Source of the DNA: JAJPKK01 sp963802745
Lineage (GTDB): Bacteria > Pseudomonadota > Alphaproteobacteria > Rhizobiales > Xanthobacteraceae
DNA: 64,000 nt
Reading direction: 5' to 3'
Assembly (NCBI GenBank): GCA_963802745.1
Contig: CAWDKL010000009.1
Coordinates: 142,237-206,236, forward strand
The notes under the pieces are model-generated. The model did no database searches. It saw only the letters and a list, made by a program, of their open reading frames with translations, and was not told the DNA's origin. The position numbers and the translations under genes were made by a program. This document shows, one piece after another, positions 51,054 to 58,005 of this stretch; positions within the stretch are counted from its first letter, which is position 1, and every line of letters begins with the position of its first letter.

Positions 51054-51069
51054 TGGTGAGGTTCTTGCT
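51054..51069 (+). promoter_or_regulatory. Weak candidate sigma-54 promoter of the truncated hemoglobin
   Basis: TGGTGAG-GTTC-TTGCT keeps GG-N10-GC and a good -12 half, but the -24 half has three mismatches. No NifA site was seen. Confidence 0.3.
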
Positions 51070-51197
51070 ACGGCATTGGGCGAGAGCCGAGTGAAGACCA
51101 GCTGCCTCGGCGGGAACCGCATCGGAAGCGTGAGCCATAAATCGCTCGGCGGCGGAGACCAGACCGTCCATCCGCCAGCATTCGTTTGAGGTGACTG

Positions 51198-51627
51198 ATG
51201 TCAGATGTCGATGTGAGGGTTTCGATGTTCGAGCGGATCGGCGGTCTGGTCATCGTTCGACCGGCTGGTCGAGACCTTTTACGCGCGGGTGGACTCGCTG
51301 CCCGAGGCGGAGACGATCCGGGCCATGCACGGGCGGGATCTCGGATCGATCAAGCAGGTCCTCAAACGTTATCTCAGCGAATGGATGGGAGGCCCGAAAC
51401 TCTATTCGGTCGAAAAGGGTCATCCGCGGTTGCGCCAGCGCCACATTAGGTTTCAAATCGGCGAAGCCGAGCGCGATGCCTGGCTGCTCTGCATGCGGGG
51501 CGCGCTCGAAGAGACCATCGAAAATGCCGAAGCCCGGCAGGAGCTTTATGCCGCGATGGCCAAGCTCGCCAACTGGATGCGCAACCAAGAGGGCAATCCG
51601 CACGACGCCGGCAAGCCCGGCCCATAG
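51198..51627 (+). CDS. Truncated hemoglobin, group II type (1-base insertion)
   Basis: The start MSDVDVRVSMFERIGG and the body (LVETFYARVDSLPEAETIRAMH, KRYLSEWMGGPKLYSV, GHPRLRQRHIRFQIG) lie in different frames. Removing one T from 51256-51257 (GTTCGAC to GTCGAC) restores LVIVDRLVETFY and a chain of 142 residues. The pattern with distal Tyr/Trp positions and the RHIRF proximal-histidine region fits group II truncated hemoglobins, which handle oxygen or nitric oxide. It could protect or monitor the micro-oxic state needed by nitrogenase. Confidence 0.83.
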
Positions 51628-51676
51628 GGCAACGATCGGTGCGAGAGTAGGTCGCGACGCGCGCCGACCCTGCAGT

Positions 51677-51925
51677 TTACAGCGGTGTTCCGAAAAAGTC
51701 GTCGTCGGCGCCACCCCAAGCCTTGTGCAGCGCCAGCGCATTGCGCCATTTCGCAACTTCGTGCTCGTCGGCTATGCGATGGGTGATCTTGCCGTCTTGT
51801 TTGTCGGCGAGCAGGTAAGTCTTCCCATTGCGGATGAAGCGAAGGAGATCCTTCATGTCGGTTGGACGCACGACACATCGCGGTGCTTCATCGATGAGAA
51901 TCGTCGTCGGAAGCATGGCCGGCAT
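51677..51925 (-). CDS. Small protein of unknown function (82 aa)
   Basis: The 82-residue product is unrecognised; it contains a basic region (MKDLLRFIRNGKTYLLADKQ) and an aromatic C-terminal end (KAWGGADDDFFGTPL). AAGGAGGAA lies very close to the ATG at 51925. It follows the 81-residue gene at 52189 after a short gap and shares its promoter. Confidence 0.6.
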   Translation of the reverse strand: MPAMLPTTILIDEAPRCVVRPTDMKDLLRFIRNGKTYLLADKQDGKITHRIADEHEVAKWRNALALHKAWGGADDDFFGTPL

Positions 51926-51943
51926 TTCCTCCTTGTCGCCATC

Positions 51944-52189
51944 TCAAAATCCGTCTTGTGGCCTGCCCCAGGGGTGTGAGCCGGGAACGAACGGTGCCTT
52001 GATGCGAGCCTTTTCGATGTCCGCCAAGCTTGGATAGAACGTACCCTCATGCACCAAGGTGCCATTTTTTGTGGTCACCGCAACGTACCGGGCCACGGGG
52101 TCGGTTTCGCAGACGTAACCCCCACCTGGGTCGCCTGTGCTGCGCGCGTTGCCGTCCCAATCCACGAAAAACCCCTCCACGACCGACAT
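51944..52189 (-). CDS. Small protein of unknown function (81 aa), head of a sigma-54 unit
   Basis: The 81-residue product is unrecognised. It is rich in Gly, Asp and aromatic residues (VEGFFVDWDGNARSTGDPGG) and ends GSHPWGRPQDGF. GGAGGTCTCCT precedes the ATG at 52189. A near-perfect sigma-54 promoter lies 40 bases upstream, so expression under nif conditions is likely. Confidence 0.65.
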   Translation of the reverse strand: MSVVEGFFVDWDGNARSTGDPGGGYVCETDPVARYVAVTTKNGTLVHEGTFYPSLADIEKARIKAPFVPGSHPWGRPQDGF

Positions 52190-52226
52190 AGGAGACCTCC
52201 GGTATCGACATCTCGTCTTGTGTCGG

Positions 52227-52243
52227 AGCAAAGTTCTTGCCAA
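52227..52243 (-). promoter_or_regulatory. Sigma-54 promoter of the two small genes 51677-52189
   Basis: On the minus strand TTGGCAAG-AACT-TTGCT has GG-N10-GC, one mismatch in the -24 half and a perfect -12 half. The leader is about 27 bases. No exact NifA site was seen upstream. Confidence 0.7.
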
Positions 52244-52417
52244 AAACGACCTTCGATGATTCAAGACACTGCCATCGTCGTAACCGCAACATTGTCGGGG
52301 CAAACGTCGCCAATTTACAAAATAGCGCTCCGGAGTGAGAAATTAATCAAGGACGCATTGATTTGTTTTCACACGTCCTATATCGCTTTGTTGTCAGTAG
52401 CTTTATGGGGTCGGATC

Positions 52418-52897
52418 ATGGCTGGATTGACGCAACGCACGGCATCGCTCGGCGATCTCAAGGAGATCTGGAGTCTTTTGGGTCGGGTTGCAACCGACGT
52501 TCCATTTGATTTCGAGAGCGAGGCAGAGCAGGAAAGCATATTGAGCGAGCTTATGGCATGCTGCACATCGGGCCTCTCGCCGATTGCGGTGGCCGAGGAT
52601 AAAGCGATTATCGGAGCCCTGCTGGTGAGGCGCGACGACTTTGACTGGGGCTTCCGCAATGGCGATGCGGTGCATATGTCCTATGCGGCCGTTGCGTCGG
52701 GTCATCGCGACCGGGGTGTTTTGCAAGCACTCGTTGCGGAAATCCAGCAACGAAAAGTTCCCGTTTATGCCAGCGTGAAAACCGGGAATCAGTTCGGGCT
52801 CGCGGACGCGCTCGAAAAGCTCGGTTTCGCGCACGAATGCACGGCGGCGAGCGGCTGGGGCGACCTCTACAAATGGTCACCATCGCGGAGCCGTTGA
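52418..52897 (+). CDS. GNAT-family N-acetyltransferase-like protein
   Basis: The 159-residue protein has the GNAT layout: LTQRTASLGDLKEIWSLL start, PIAVAEDKAIIGALLVRRDDF as strands 2-4, and VASGHRDRGVLQALVAEI as the acetyl-CoA loop (family consensus RGxGxG, here GHRDRG). The acceptor is unknown. The ATG at 52418 was chosen because earlier sequence in the frame is promoter DNA of the divergent unit. Confidence 0.72.
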   Translation: MAGLTQRTASLGDLKEIWSLLGRVATDVPFDFESEAEQESILSELMACCTSGLSPIAVAEDKAIIGALLVRRDDFDWGFRNGDAVHMSYAAVASGHRDRGVLQALVAEIQQRKVPVYASVKTGNQFGLADALEKLGFAHECTAASGWGDLYKWSPSRSR

Positions 52898-52904
52898 TGT
52901 CCGC

Positions 52905-53075
52905 CATGCATGGGCCAACAAAGGGTCAGGTTGGTATGGTAGGGGAGGCAAAGACGCGTTCTTTGCCCGCCGTGTCCACGAGCTGCGCCGCCGGTGGGCA
53001 CGGCGCGAGAGGCCGTAACTCCTCCTTCGGTGGTGCCGGGCGCCTTTGCCCACCCTACGTGCCCGCGATTCGGCG
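52905..53075. repeat. Type D interspersed repeat region
   Basis: The ends GGGTCAGGTTGGTATGGTAG and GCCTTTGCCCACCCTACGT, with GGTGGGCACGGCG inside, form a loose inverted repeat. Similar words (GGATGGGCAAAGG) occur at about 41764. No gene was found here. Confidence 0.45.
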
Positions 53076-53081
53076 CGGCCA

Positions 53082-53408
53082 TTAACTATCGTCTTTTTCT
53101 TCGCTTGATCCAAGTTTTGCGAGTGCATCTTCGATGATCGTGCGGCAGTCCAGAAGACGCTGATATTCTGCCTTGTCAACTTCGATCGTTTGTCGCGAAG
53201 GCGGCTCGCCGGGGGGAGCGTGCGCGGCCTGTGCGGCTTCGAACAGAGTTTTCTCAAGTTGGAAAATACGCTCGCTCGCCCGTTCCAGATACGGGATAGG
53301 GTTGGCGCGAACATTGGCGTCGTGCAGCGCGTCCAGGCTCAGAAGCTTTCGGAACCGTCGCGCGGTCTGCTGCTTTGCTTTGCCGAAATCAGGCTTGATG
53401 ACGCTCAT
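53082..53408 (-). CDS. Protein of unknown function with coiled-coil segment (108 aa)
   Basis: The 108-residue product is unrecognised. It has a basic N terminus (IKPDFGKAKQQTARRFRKLL) and two long helices with heptad character (ERIFQLEKTLFEAAQAAH, DKAEYQRLLDCRTIIEDALAKL). A single cysteine is present. It lies downstream of the hydrolase gene on the same strand with a 123-base gap. Confidence 0.62.
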   Translation of the reverse strand: MSVIKPDFGKAKQQTARRFRKLLSLDALHDANVRANPIPYLERASERIFQLEKTLFEAAQAAHAPPGEPPSRQTIEVDKAEYQRLLDCRTIIEDALAKLGSSEEKDDS

Positions 53409-53531
53409 GGCGTTCTCTCAATTGCACAGCACCGCCACGCAATCCGCCGGCGCAGTTTCGGCGTTCGATCGCCGATTGCGGCCGCGACGCGGACGGACCG
53501 GCGGCCGGTCAAGCTCTGGACGGCGATCGCA

Positions 53532-54299
53532 TCAATCCATCGGCGGCCCGAGATCCGCGGACTCTTTCTTCTTCTTTTTCTTTTCGGTCTTCGCTTGCGC
53601 GTAGAACCCGGCATTCTTCAACGCGATGGGAGGCTGCCCCTCCACATACTGACCGATCCAAAACATCGTCCGATCGAGCGCTGTTTGCGCGGCCTCCGCG
53701 TTGTAGCTATCCCGCTCGTCGCAATTGAAGCCGTGGCCGGCGGACGGGTATGAGAAGGCACTCACATCCGGCCGGTGGGCGCGAAACTGGGTCACATCTT
53801 GGAACGGAATCAGCGGATCATCCTCGCCAAAGTGAAGCAAGGTGGGGATTTTGCGCTTCTCTTGATATTCATCCACGATTCCGCCACCGTAATAGCCGAT
53901 GGCGCAGGCGACACCACTGACGCGGTTGCCGGCGAGGTAAGCTAGGTAGCCGCCCCAGCAATAGCCGACGATCGCGACCTTGCCGGCGCTCTTGACGGCA
54001 TCGACGGTTGCCTGAATATCGCCGAGCGATCGTGCGGTGCCGACCTGTTGCATAAGGGCCAGGCCCTCGGCGAGGCTTTTCTCGTCATAGCCGAGTTCGA
54101 CGTCCGTCTTCACACAATCAAAAAGTGACGGAGCGATCGCGACGTAGCCGCTCGCCGCAAAACGATCCGTGAGTTTTCGGATATGCGGGTTGACACCGAA
54201 AACCTCCTGAATCACCACCACGGCGCCTTTGGGCGTACCCTGCGGATCGGCACGATATGCGGAGAACTTGTGTCCGTCGCCTGCTGTCAGCTCGATCAT
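53532..54299 (-). CDS. Dienelactone hydrolase family protein
   Basis: The 255-residue alpha/beta hydrolase has the Cys nucleophile in VGYCWGGY, the acid in FGEDDPLIPF and His in SAGHGFNCDERDSY, the DLH triad. The C-terminal tail is lysine-rich (AKTEKKKKKKESADLG). The natural substrate is unknown. It is placed after the BolA-Grx4-ferredoxin run on the same strand, separated by about 120 bases. Confidence 0.85.
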   Translation of the reverse strand: MIELTAGDGHKFSAYRADPQGTPKGAVVVIQEVFGVNPHIRKLTDRFAASGYVAIAPSLFDCVKTDVELGYDEKSLAEGLALMQQVGTARSLGDIQATVDAVKSAGKVAIVGYCWGGYLAYLAGNRVSGVACAIGYYGGGIVDEYQEKRKIPTLLHFGEDDPLIPFQDVTQFRAHRPDVSAFSYPSAGHGFNCDERDSYNAEAAQTALDRTMFWIGQYVEGQPPIALKNAGFYAQAKTEKKKKKKESADLGPPMD

Positions 54300-54421
54300 G
54301 ATACCCTCGATTTCGAACGTCGCACTGTGGATAAAAGCCGGTCACGGCGTGCGCTGCCGACTGTCGATAGGCTTGCAAGCAGATAAGGTGCCAACCCGGA
54401 ATAATCGGGCGTAAAGCTGCT

Positions 54422-54775
54422 CTAGCGGCGCGTCAGGACCATAACGAGACGATCCACCCGCTTGCCTTGCCGGAAATGGGAGTCGACGATCTCGTCGATA
54501 TCCTCCGGCGTCGTCGGCCGATACCAGACACCGTCCGGATAGACCACCATGAGGGGACCAGCGTTGCAAAACCCCAGACAGCCCGATGCCGTGAAGCCGA
54601 TATCGGCGAGCTTGTTTGCCTCAAGCAATTTCGCCAGGCGATCCCACAGCGGCTTTGCGCCGACAGCCGCACAGCTTCCTCGCGGATGACCCGGCGGGCG
54701 CTCCGTAAAGCACGCAAAAGCGTGGTGCTTATAGACTTGCGGGATCTCGAACTCGGCGTGCTCGGTATCGATCAT
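54422..54775 (-). CDS. Thioredoxin-like [2Fe-2S] ferredoxin
   Basis: The 117-residue protein has four cysteines (FACFTERPPGHPRGSC and TASGCLGFCNAGP) in the pattern of thioredoxin-fold [2Fe-2S] ferredoxins (FeSII or 2Fe-2S Trx-like type). Its ATG overlaps the grxD stop (ATGA at 54772-54775), so they are coupled. In diazotrophs such proteins can protect nitrogenase from oxygen (Shethna type) or carry electrons. Exact class is uncertain. Confidence 0.8.
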   Translation of the reverse strand: MIDTEHAEFEIPQVYKHHAFACFTERPPGHPRGSCAAVGAKPLWDRLAKLLEANKLADIGFTASGCLGFCNAGPLMVVYPDGVWYRPTTPEDIDEIVDSHFRQGKRVDRLVMVLTRR

Positions 54776-55107
54776 TTTGCCGCCGCCACAATGCCCTTGC
54801 CGCTCAGCAAGGCAGTGAGCTCGCCGGCTTGAAACATTTCCCGGACGATGTCGCAGCCACCGACGAACTCGCCTTTGACATACAGCTGCGGGATCGTCGG
54901 CCAATCCGAAAATGCCTTGATACCCTCGCGAATCGCTTGGTCCGACAGCACGTCCACACTCTTGAACGGTACCGCGAGCTGCGAAAGGATTTGGACCACC
55001 GCAGCGGAAAAGCCGCATTGCGGCGCCGCTGGCACACCTTTCATAAACAGTACGACATCGCTGCCCGCGACGATGCCTTTGATACGCTCGGCCGTAGCAT
55101 CGGTCAT
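54772..55107 (-). CDS. grxD: Monothiol glutaredoxin (Grx4/GrxD type)
   Basis: The 111-residue monothiol glutaredoxin has the CGFS motif (APQCGFSAAVVQIL) and WPTIPQLYVKGEFVGGCDI. CGFS glutaredoxins bind [2Fe-2S] clusters with BolA partners and store or deliver clusters. bolA lies 58 bases upstream on the same strand. The ATG at 55107 was chosen over a start 19 codons upstream because the family begins here behind GGAGGGAAAG. Confidence 0.93.
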   Translation of the reverse strand: MTDATAERIKGIVAGSDVVLFMKGVPAAPQCGFSAAVVQILSQLAVPFKSVDVLSDQAIREGIKAFSDWPTIPQLYVKGEFVGGCDIVREMFQAGELTALLSGKGIVAAAK

Positions 55108-55164
55108 GAACTTTCCCTCCAAGGTAAAACGATTCGGCCTCCGCGGATGCAAAGGCCGGTCCAC

Positions 55165-55398
55165 TTACTTCGGAACCGAGGTTTCGAGCGCGAGCGCGTG
55201 GAGGGCACCGCCCATGTGCCCCTGCAGCGCGTCGTAAATCATCTTGTGCTGCTGGACCCGGCTCTTGCCCTTGAAGGCCTCCGAGACGATGCGGGCGCCG
55301 AAATGGTCACCGTCGCCCGCCAGATCGACGATAATAACCTGGGCCTGCGGAAGCGCCTGCTTGATGAGGCGCTCGATTTCGGATGCGACCATTGCCAT
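55165..55398 (-). CDS. bolA: BolA-family protein
   Basis: The 77-residue BolA-type protein (MVASEIERLIKQALPQAQV, GDGDHFGARIVSEAF, SRVQQHKMIYDAL) partners with monothiol glutaredoxins in cluster binding. The ATG at 55398 follows GGGAGACATC; a longer form from 55431 is possible. It heads bolA-grxD-ferredoxin. Confidence 0.9.
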   Translation of the reverse strand: MAMVASEIERLIKQALPQAQVIIVDLAGDGDHFGARIVSEAFKGKSRVQQHKMIYDALQGHMGGALHALALETSVPK

Positions 55399-55430
55399 TG
55401 CGATGTCTCCCGGTGCCACGGTCGCTCCCA

Positions 55431-55446
55431 TGCAAGGGCGAAACCA
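55431..55446 (-). promoter_or_regulatory. Weak candidate sigma-54 promoter of bolA-grxD
   Basis: On the minus strand TGGTTTC-GCCC-TTGCA keeps GG-N10-GC and a perfect -12 half with a poor -24 half. The leader to 55398 would be about 22 bases. Confidence 0.35.
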
Positions 55447-55607
55447 CTTTTAATGTCGGAGTAAAGTAATATCGGGCCACCGAAACGATCTGCGCGCGGT
55501 TTGGTAAGTGGACGCCCGCGACAGGCGGGGGCCTGACGCCGGAAGGGATAATTCAACGGCATTGAAGTGTAGTCTAGACCGGATTCATCGATCATGTCTG
55601 AACACTG

Positions 55608-55702
55608 GGAAGTCATGGCCGGGCGAAGTCCCGGCCATCCACGTCTTTGTTATAGAACCGATGCAAGGAAGACGTGGATTTCCGCGACAAGCGCGGGTAT
55701 GA
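55608..55702. repeat. Type B interspersed palindromic repeat, copy 2
   Basis: The arms GTCATGGCCGGGCGAAGTCC and CGACAAGCGCGGGTATGAT flank an inner ATCCACGTCTT...AAGACGTGGAT palindrome, as in the copy at 23316. Confidence 0.7.
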
Positions 55703-55743
55703 TACCGAGACCCTCAGTCAATATAACCGGAACGTGGTCTAAA

Positions 55744-55759
55744 TGTCGGGCTTGCGACA
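55744..55759. promoter_or_regulatory. NifA upstream activator sequence (second TPR gene)
   Basis: TGTCGGGCTTGCGACA is a perfect TGT-N10-ACA. A possible promoter at 55877-55889 (GGCATTTGCTTGA) is one base short of normal spacing. Given the indels elsewhere, a missing base there is conceivable. Confidence 0.65.
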
Positions 55760-55968
55760 TGCCGTGCGTGCGGTGTTCCGGACATGACGCGCTTCACCAC
55801 ATGTCGGTCTGAAATCCAACACCGGTTTGGAGGAGCGCTCCCCATCTCGACAGTTTTGGGCCGTCCGCCGCGGCCCGGCATTTGCTTGACCGGGTGGTTA
55901 GGAAAATCATGCCGCGCCCGATTTGCGCGGGCGTGTCCCCACCCGTTCCGGAACCTTTCGACCCACGC

Positions 55969-56448
55969 ATGACGAACCTGCTTTCAGAGCCCGACGCAAT
56001 CAATTTCGGTGACCTGCCGGAGGCGATCAACGTCCTCCTGCAGCAAGGCGTGGCAGCCTATCGCCATGATCACATCCGTGCCGACCAGCTGTTTCGGCAG
56101 GCTCTCGCGGCCGCCCCGGCGCAGCTTCCGATCTATTTTTGCCTCTATAAGATTCACACCTATCAAGGCAATCTCGACGAAGCGCAGGCTGTGGCCGAGA
56201 ACGGCCTTAGGGAAGCGGCAAGTCAGGCTGGATGGGACCCGGATTGGCGGGAATGGCAGCCGCAAGCCGTGTTGCCGGAAGGCCCCGGTCGCTTCGCACT
56301 CTACACGTTGAAGGCGCTTGCCTTCATCCATCTCCGGCAAGGCAATCCGCGGCAAGCCGACCAAATTCTTGGGCGGTTGCGAGAATTGGACCCCACCGGT
56401 GCCGTCGGTTGGCCGGTGGTTGCGGCACTGGCCGAGGGCGCGGGTTGA
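55969..56448 (+). CDS. TPR-like nif-associated protein, copy 2
   Basis: The 159-residue helical protein has TPR-like units (LPIYFCLYKIHTYQGNLDEAQAVAENGL, FALYTLKALAFIHLRQGNPRQADQIL). It is paralogous to the protein at 44475. The ATG at 55969 was chosen; an earlier start at 55882 would include the promoter region. A NifA site 225 bases upstream suggests co-regulation with nif genes. Function is unknown, possibly an adapter. Confidence 0.7.
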   Translation: MTNLLSEPDAINFGDLPEAINVLLQQGVAAYRHDHIRADQLFRQALAAAPAQLPIYFCLYKIHTYQGNLDEAQAVAENGLREAASQAGWDPDWREWQPQAVLPEGPGRFALYTLKALAFIHLRQGNPRQADQILGRLRELDPTGAVGWPVVAALAEGAG

Positions 56449-56459
56449 GCGGAGGTTGG

Positions 56460-56475
56460 TGGCATCGCGCTTGCC
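56460..56475 (+). promoter_or_regulatory. Candidate sigma-54 promoter of the sufT-like gene
   Basis: TGGCATC-GCGC-TTGCC keeps GG-N10-GC, with two mismatches in the -24 half and TTGC at -12. The leader to 56552 is about 66 bases. No NifA site was found upstream. Confidence 0.5.
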
Positions 56476-56551
56476 AGGTCCCCCGGCAGGACGCGTCAGC
56501 GTCGGAACTCCGACATGGGCCACAGCAAAGGGCCAAAGCAGGGGCCGAGAG

Positions 56552-56944
56552 ATGGAAACACTGATGCATGTCAATTTGGCAACACCCGCGGTTGCCGAGG
56601 ATACACCGATGTCCTTGGCATCGGACCCCAAGTCGGACCACGTGACGCTGACCGATGGCATCATCGCCGCGCTGCGCACGGTGCAGGACCCCGAGATACC
56701 GGTCAACATCTACGATCTGGGGCTGATCTACAGAATTGAGCCGCGGGATGCCGGGTTCGTCGAGATCGACATGACGCTCACGGCGCCCGGCTGCCCGGTT
56801 GCCGGCGAAATACTCGGTTGGGTCGAGAAGGCGGTGCGCGGGGTCGACGGTGTCGGCACCGTGAAGGTGAACCTGGTGTTTGATCCGCCCTGGGACAAGT
56901 CGAGGATGTCGGAGGACGTCAAGCTGGAACTGGGCTTGATGTAA
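56552..56944 (+). CDS. sufT: SufT-like/MIP18 family Fe-S assembly protein
   Basis: The 130-residue protein contains the DUF59/MIP18 domain: TVQDPEIPVNIYDLGLIYRI, then MTLTAPGCPVAGEI with the family cysteine, and VNLVFDPPWDKSRMSEDVKLELG. Such proteins (SufT, CIA2) help mature [4Fe-4S] enzymes. About 40 residues precede the domain. It stands alone between a TPR gene and a type A repeat. Confidence 0.9.
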   Translation: METLMHVNLATPAVAEDTPMSLASDPKSDHVTLTDGIIAALRTVQDPEIPVNIYDLGLIYRIEPRDAGFVEIDMTLTAPGCPVAGEILGWVEKAVRGVDGVGTVKVNLVFDPPWDKSRMSEDVKLELGLM

Positions 56945-56962
56945 GGCGACGCCGTATTTCAC

Positions 56963-57110
56963 CCTCATCCTGAGGGCGCTTAGGCGCGCGTCTCGAAGGA
57001 TGGATGCACGGCACGCACTTGCTGCCATCCTTCGAGACGCATCGCGGAGCCTGGCATCGGGCCGGCCAGAGGCCGGACCCGTTGGCGATGCTCCTCAGGA
57101 TGAGGCCGGA
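56963..57110. repeat. Type A interspersed palindromic repeat, copy 5 (long form)
   Basis: The unit has TCTCGAAGGATGG, CATCCTTCGAGACGC and the extra palindromic block of copy 2 in inverted orientation (GGGCCGGCCAGAGGCCGG), ending GCTCCTCAGGATGAG. Confidence 0.75.
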
Positions 57111-57183
57111 GAAACGATCTTGTTCATTCCTCGGCGTCTCCTAAATTCTCGCCCAGGCAATCCCATCCTTGGCAGCGAAAAAT

Positions 57184-58005
57184 TCAAGGTCGTAGCGGGG
57201 TCGCTCCCGTGGGCGCCCCCGGTGGCTTGCTCCCTGCGGGGCTCACGCGGCGCAGCAGCGCGAGACATTCGATCGTGGACGCCAGGTCGAGGGCGGTGAA
57301 TCCGTCCAGCGTTTCCGGCGTCGTATCGGCGCCCTTGGCGAGTAGGCGCGCCACCACCTCGGCCTTGCCGGATGAAGCGCCGTACATCAGCGGTGTGGCG
57401 CCATTGTCGTTGCGGTTGTCGATGTCAATTCCCGCCTCGACGAGGATGTCGATGACATCGAGGTGGCCGCCGACGCAGGCGAGCCACAACGCGTTGTTGC
57501 CGTCGGCATTGCGCGCGCCGAGTTGCGCGCCGGCCGCTGTGAGGGCGCGCACGATGCCGCCTTCCCCTTGATGGCTCGCCTTCATCAGCGGCGTCGTGCC
57601 GTTCGCGATGACGGCATTGACGTTGTCAGGCGGAAAGCCTTGCGCGGCGAGCCAGCGTCGCAATGTGTCGTCGAGCAATGGGTGGTCTTGTGGGCGCGGC
57701 CGGTTGCTCCAGGCCGTGTATCCACCCTCAAGGCTATAGACCTCGACAAACCCGAAATCGGAGAAAGTTTGCGCGAATTGGCGGCTGGCATTACCGTGAT
57801 AGCAGTAGATAAGAATTGGCCTGCTCTTCGGCGTTGCGCCGATGACAGCGGAAAGGTCTTTCGTGGCGAGATGCTGCGCACCGTCGATATGGGCCTTGCG
57901 AAACGAGTCGGCGTCCCGAACATCGAACAGGAGCACGTCTTGGCGCCTGATCACGCTTTCAGCCTCATCGGCCCCGATGGATCGCCATGGTTGGCGCTGT
58001 CTCAT
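57184..58005 (-). CDS. Rhodanese domain fused to ankyrin repeats
   Basis: The 273-residue protein has a rhodanese domain (residues 1-105) with active-site loop CYHGNASRQ, followed by ankyrin repeats (NGTTPLMKASHQGEGGIVRAL, DGNNALWLACVGGHLDVIDIL, NGATPLMYGASSGKAEVVARLL, DGFTALDLA). The cysteine is kept, so persulfide transfer to a partner bound through the ankyrins is plausible. Its ATG overlaps the stop of the SagB-like gene. Such rhodanese-ankyrin proteins are found in nif clusters. Confidence 0.85.
   Translation of the reverse strand: MRQRQPWRSIGADEAESVIRRQDVLLFDVRDADSFRKAHIDGAQHLATKDLSAVIGATPKSRPILIYCYHGNASRQFAQTFSDFGFVEVYSLEGGYTAWSNRPRPQDHPLLDDTLRRWLAAQGFPPDNVNAVIANGTTPLMKASHQGEGGIVRALTAAGAQLGARNADGNNALWLACVGGHLDVIDILVEAGIDIDNRNDNGATPLMYGASSGKAEVVARLLAKGADTTPETLDGFTALDLASTIECLALLRRVSPAGSKPPGAPTGATPLRP

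Noticed and set aside
53409..53470. Sigma-54-like motif upstream of the 108-residue gene (minus strand)
   Set aside because: TGGCGGT...TGCA spacing is GG-N9-GC, one base short.
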